In this document: positions 6,006 to 8,003 of the stretch, one piece after another | Layout of the letters: each line of letters opens with the position of its first letter | Numbering within the stretch: position 1 is the first letter of the stretch | Assembly: GCA_902494375.1 (NCBI GenBank) | Contig: CABUTL010000050.1 | Span: 1-8,003, forward strand | Origin: an uncultured Collinsella sp. | GTDB taxonomy: Bacteria > Actinomycetota > Coriobacteriia > Coriobacteriales > Coriobacteriaceae | Reading direction: 5' to 3' | DNA length: 8,003 nucleotides | Notes under the pieces: model-generated | The model's database searches: none | What the model was told of the DNA's origin: nothing | Seen by the model: the letters and a program-made list of their open reading frames with translations, nothing else | Program-made: the position numbers and the translations under genes

Positions 6006-7136
6006 CTAGGCGCGGTGCCAGTCGGTCAGGCAGGCATCGAGGGAGGCGATGAGCGCATCCTTGTCCATGTGACGGCCGATGATGCACAGGCTCGTCATGC
6101 GGTCGCCCGTCTCGTCGTCCCAAATCTGCATGATCTCGGGGTTCTCGTCGATGATCTTCTGCTTCTCGCCCTCGGGCGCCGAGTCAACGAACAGGCCGTT
6201 CTCCATCAGACGCATCTGGTGGCCGGCCTGCTCAAACATGTAACACATGTCCGGATCGCCGGTCTGCCACAGCGGACCCTTGACGCGAATGACCTCGTCG
6301 GGCCACTCCTGCTCAACAAAATCGGTGAACTTCTGCAGGTCAAACGGCTTGCGGCGCGAGTACACAAAAGTCTCGATGTCGTACTCGAGCACCTCGGGGT
6401 CGTCGTGCTCCTCGGGATGCTCCATGGCCTCGATCCAGGCGGCGGAGTTGTAGGCGCGCATAAAGTCGAAGCGGTCGGTGTCGAGCAGCTCCTCCATAGG
6501 GACCTCGCCGTTTTGGGCCTCGACGATCACGGCGTCTTTCTGCAGGCTGCGTACGATGGCCTTAAGCTCGGCGATCTGCTCAGGGCTCACGGTATCGGTC
6601 TTGTTGAGGATCAGCGTGGAGCAGAACTCGATCTGCTGGATGAGCAGGCTCTCGATGTCGTCCTCGTCGATATCCTCAGCCAGCAGGTCGCGACCGCCGT
6701 TGAACTCGTCGTACATGCGGGCGCAGTCGACCACGGCCACGATGTTGTCGAGCGCGAGCTTGGGCTCGCCGCCCACCTTGGCCTCGTCGCAGAAGCTCGA
6801 GATAGTGTAGGCGATGGGGATGGGCTCGCAAATGCCCGAGGCCTCGATGATGATGTAGTCGAAGTTGCCCGAATCGGCGATGCCCTGCAGCTGGTTGGCA
6901 AGGTCGTCCGAAAGCGTGCAGCAGATGCAGCCGTTGGTGAGCGGGATGAGGTCGTCGGTTTCGGAAAGACCGCCGTCGGCGATAAGGCTGGCGTCGACAT
7001 TGATCTCGCCGATGTCGTTGACGATCACGGCGGCGCGGATGCCGCCGTCGTTAGCGAGGATGTGGTTGAGCAGCGTGGTCTTGCCGGCACCGAGGTATCC
7101 GGTAAGCATGATGATCTTCACGGGTTTGTTGGGCAC
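6006..7136 (-). CDS. CobW/COG0523-family GTP-binding metallochaperone
   Basis: This G3E-family GTPase (376 residues) hands metal ions, often zinc or cobalt, to client proteins in the cytoplasm. Walker A is GYLGAGKTT (13-21). The metal-binding CxCC motif is GCICCTL (69-75; C70, C72, C73), EASG (98-101) follows the Walker B strand, and NKTD (178-181) gives guanine specificity. The CobW C-terminal domain covers roughly 250-372. An acidic, histidine-containing linker, EHPEEHDDPE (239-248), may add metal ligands. The GTG at 7134-7136 is chosen because AAAGGAGG lies just upstream; starting there also gives the typical short N-terminus. An ATG at 7157 would translate through that binding site (adding MSNKGGH) and has no binding site of its own. 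Subfamily and metal cannot be fixed from sequence, and I saw no clear Zur box upstream. A strong terminator follows the gene. Confidence 0.9.
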   Translation of the reverse strand: MPNKPVKIIMLTGYLGAGKTTLLNHILANDGGIRAAVIVNDIGEINVDASLIADGGLSETDDLIPLTNGCICCTLSDDLANQLQGIADSGNFDYIIIEASGICEPIPIAYTISSFCDEAKVGGEPKLALDNIVAVVDCARMYDEFNGGRDLLAEDIDEDDIESLLIQQIEFCSTLILNKTDTVSPEQIAELKAIVRSLQKDAVIVEAQNGEVPMEELLDTDRFDFMRAYNSAAWIEAMEHPEEHDDPEVLEYDIETFVYSRRKPFDLQKFTDFVEQEWPDEVIRVKGPLWQTGDPDMCYMFEQAGHQMRLMENGLFVDSAPEGEKQKIIDENPEIMQIWDDETGDRMTSLCIIGRHMDKDALIASLDACLTDWHRA

Positions 7137-7140
7137 GTGC

Positions 7141-7148
7141 CCTCCTTT
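7141..7148 (-). promoter_or_regulatory. Ribosome binding site deciding the CobW-family start
   Basis: On the minus strand AAAGGAGG is followed by GCAC and then GTG (7134-7136). The spacing is slightly short but the match is near perfect. It lies inside the coding frame if the ATG at 7157 is used, which argues for the GTG. Confidence 0.6.
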
Positions 7149-7191
7149 GTTAGACATGGCTTACAGTTGAATCTTATGCCAAACGCCTGCT

Positions 7192-7221
7192 CTTATACCC
7201 ACGCGCCGGCAAATAACACAA
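7192..7221 (-). promoter_or_regulatory. Candidate promoter of the CobW-family gene
   Basis: On the minus strand TTGTGT (7221-7216), an 18-base spacer and TATAAG (7197-7192) resemble a sigma-70-type promoter. It lies in the gap right after the stop of the ArsC/Spx-like gene, about 55 bases before the GTG start. The match is moderate, and read-through from the upstream pair is also possible. Confidence 0.35.
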
Positions 7222-7222
7222 G

Positions 7223-7561
7223 CTACTCCCAGGCTCCCCATACATCGGGGCAATAGCCGACGGTGGCCTTTTTGCCGTTGCGCACGATGGGCTCGGCTAG
7301 AATCTGCTGGTTCTCGAGCAGCTTGTCGAAGCGCTGACTAGGGGTGAGGTGCTGGATGAGCGCGAGCGTCTCCTCGTCCTTGGCCTTGGGGTTGAGTAGC
7401 TTGTCGATGCCGCCGATCGCCTGCATCACGCTCGTGAGCTCGCCCTTGCTCATCTCCTTTTCCTTAAGGTCGATAAACTGCACCTTAATGCGGCGCTCCT
7501 TAAAATAGCGCTGCGCCTTCTTGGTATCGAAAGACTTTTTGGTGCCAAAAATCTGAATCAT
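7223..7561 (-). CDS. ArsC/Spx-family protein lacking the usual N-terminal cysteine
   Basis: This small thioredoxin-fold protein (112 residues) is close to the YffB/ArsC-like family often annotated as arsenate reductase family protein. It begins MIQIFGTKKSFDTKKAQRYF; relatives normally read KKCFDTKKA or NCDT here, so the catalytic cysteine is replaced by S10 (codon TCT). The remaining family pattern is present: DLKEKEMSKGEL (31-42), GGIDKLLNPK (50-59), and EPIVRNGKKATVGYC (90-104) with the cis-proline region and R94. The only cysteine is C104. Without C10 ordinary arsenate reduction is unlikely, so a binding or regulatory role, or C104-based chemistry, is possible. The ATG at 7561 starts 14 bases after the stop of the flavodoxin-like gene, so the two are probably one operon; the ribosome binding site is weak (GGCGGAA). 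A longer frame to 7663 would overlap that neighbour and is not used. Confidence 0.85.
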   Translation of the reverse strand: MIQIFGTKKSFDTKKAQRYFKERRIKVQFIDLKEKEMSKGELTSVMQAIGGIDKLLNPKAKDEETLALIQHLTPSQRFDKLLENQQILAEPIVRNGKKATVGYCPDVWGAWE

Positions 7562-7575
7562 TTTGTTCCGCCGTT

Positions 7576-8003
7576 CTACCTGATGAAGTTGGTCGTTGCG
7601 CGATCGGCTTCGGGCGCGTCGATACCGGCGGCACGGCCTGCCTCGATGCAGCGCAGGAGCCAAGCCATGTTTTTGCCGATGTTTCGCATGGTGGCAAGGC
7701 CCTCGGCATCCCCATCGGCGTCGCCGGGCACGCGGCCAAACACGTTGTTCCAGTACGTGGAGGCCACCACGGGCATCTGGTTGATAGTGAAGTACTTGTT
7801 GAGTACATCGAAGGTGGTCGACGTGCCGCCACGGCGGGCGACGGCGACAGCGGCACCCGGCTTGTGCGCAAAGGCCTTGCTGCCAGCATAGAATGCGCGG
7901 TCGAGAGCCGAGAGGATGCGTCCGCTGGGATGCGCATAGTAGACGGGGGAGCCAAAGACAAAGCCATCTGCCTGCTCGGCGGCAGCGATCAGCTCGTTCA
8001 CCA
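7576..8003 (-). CDS. Flavodoxin-fold NAD(P)H-dependent FMN oxidoreductase (partial)
   Basis: The N-terminal part, likely some 50-70 residues with the first FMN-phosphate loop, lies beyond the right edge. The visible 141 residues start within the fold: ELIAAAEQADGFVFGSPVYY, then AHPSGRILSALDRAFYAG, a classical FMN-binding and dimer-contact region of the NADPH-dependent FMN reductase family. ARRGGTSTTFDVLNKYF and MPVVASTYWNNVFG follow, typical of flavodoxin-family oxidoreductases in anaerobes. The tail has a helix ending in NFIR and a TAG stop. It would move electrons between NAD(P)H and flavin or quinone-type acceptors; the substrate is not recognisable. A GTG at 7999-8001 is internal. It precedes the ArsC/Spx-like gene by 14 bases, suggesting a redox-related operon. 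Confidence 0.83.
   Translation of the reverse strand, partial: VNELIAAAEQADGFVFGSPVYYAHPSGRILSALDRAFYAGSKAFAHKPGAAVAVARRGGTSTTFDVLNKYFTINQMPVVASTYWNNVFGRVPGDADGDAEGLATMRNIGKNMAWLLRCIEAGRAAGIDAPEADRATTNFIR

Noticed and set aside
5911..6123. N-terminal extension of TrmL
   Set aside because: It would cross the terminator and overlap the CobW-family gene. The family start motif begins exactly at the ATG at 5910, which has an AAGGAG site.
5919..7256. 445-codon open frame on the plus strand opposite the CobW-family gene
   Set aside because: It is antisense to a strongly conserved GTPase, crosses the terminator hairpin, shows no family motif, and has the low-complexity V/L/D/H look of a GC-rich codon shadow.
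7562..7663. Longer N-terminus for the ArsC/Spx-like protein
   Set aside because: The extra residues are arginine-rich out-of-frame sequence of the neighbouring flavodoxin gene, and the family begins at MIQIFGTKK.

Overview
The window looks like chromosomal DNA of a high-GC Gram-positive bacterium, most probably a gut Coriobacteriia such as Collinsella. This assignment is an inference. It rests on the GC-rich coding style, the AGGAGG-type ribosome binding sites, the set of protein families, and dispersed GACAAAGGG/CCCTTTGTC palindromes, a type I associate with Collinsella intergenic DNA. No rRNA, tRNA, CRISPR array or transposase is visible, and no gap without a gene exceeds 300 bases.

Left part (1-4060, plus strand). 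The window opens inside the last ~100 codons of a Tet(M)-like ribosomal-protection GTPase. A short gap holds a hairpin repeat and three 10-bp-spaced GGTATAA repeats that overlap a candidate promoter. Then come a P-loop ATPase with a C-terminal winged helix (AAA-1) and, directly after it, a short UvrA-like protein that has both ABC ATPase modules and the zinc motifs but almost none of the UvrB-binding domain. These two genes look like one transcription unit.

Middle (4060-5310, minus strand). A second P-loop ATPase with a winged helix (AAA-2) runs convergently towards the UvrA-like gene. It is clearly a paralogue of AAA-1: both have the same FLRRAQQ, AGLP and QLVGY blocks. Its upstream region is AT-rich and carries an inverted repeat. 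Palindromic repeats lie at the left end of AAA-1, between the UvrA-like gene and AAA-2, and at the right end of AAA-2, so each of the two units is bracketed by them. Each of the three copies abuts or contains a stop codon.

Right part (5311-8003, minus strand). In transcription order there are a flavodoxin-type FMN oxidoreductase (cut by the window edge), an ArsC/Spx-family protein whose usual catalytic cysteine is serine, a CobW/COG0523 GTPase metallochaperone with a CxCC motif, a strong intrinsic terminator, and TrmL, a tRNA wobble 2'-O-methyltransferase carrying a ~43-residue insertion. The first two form a tight pair; the CobW gene probably has its own promoter.

The least explained part is the block of two ATPase paralogues around a UvrA2-like protein, next to a Tet(M)-like gene. 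The UvrA2 and Tet(M) families both have members linked to antibiotic self-protection. No joint function can be proved from the sequence alone.
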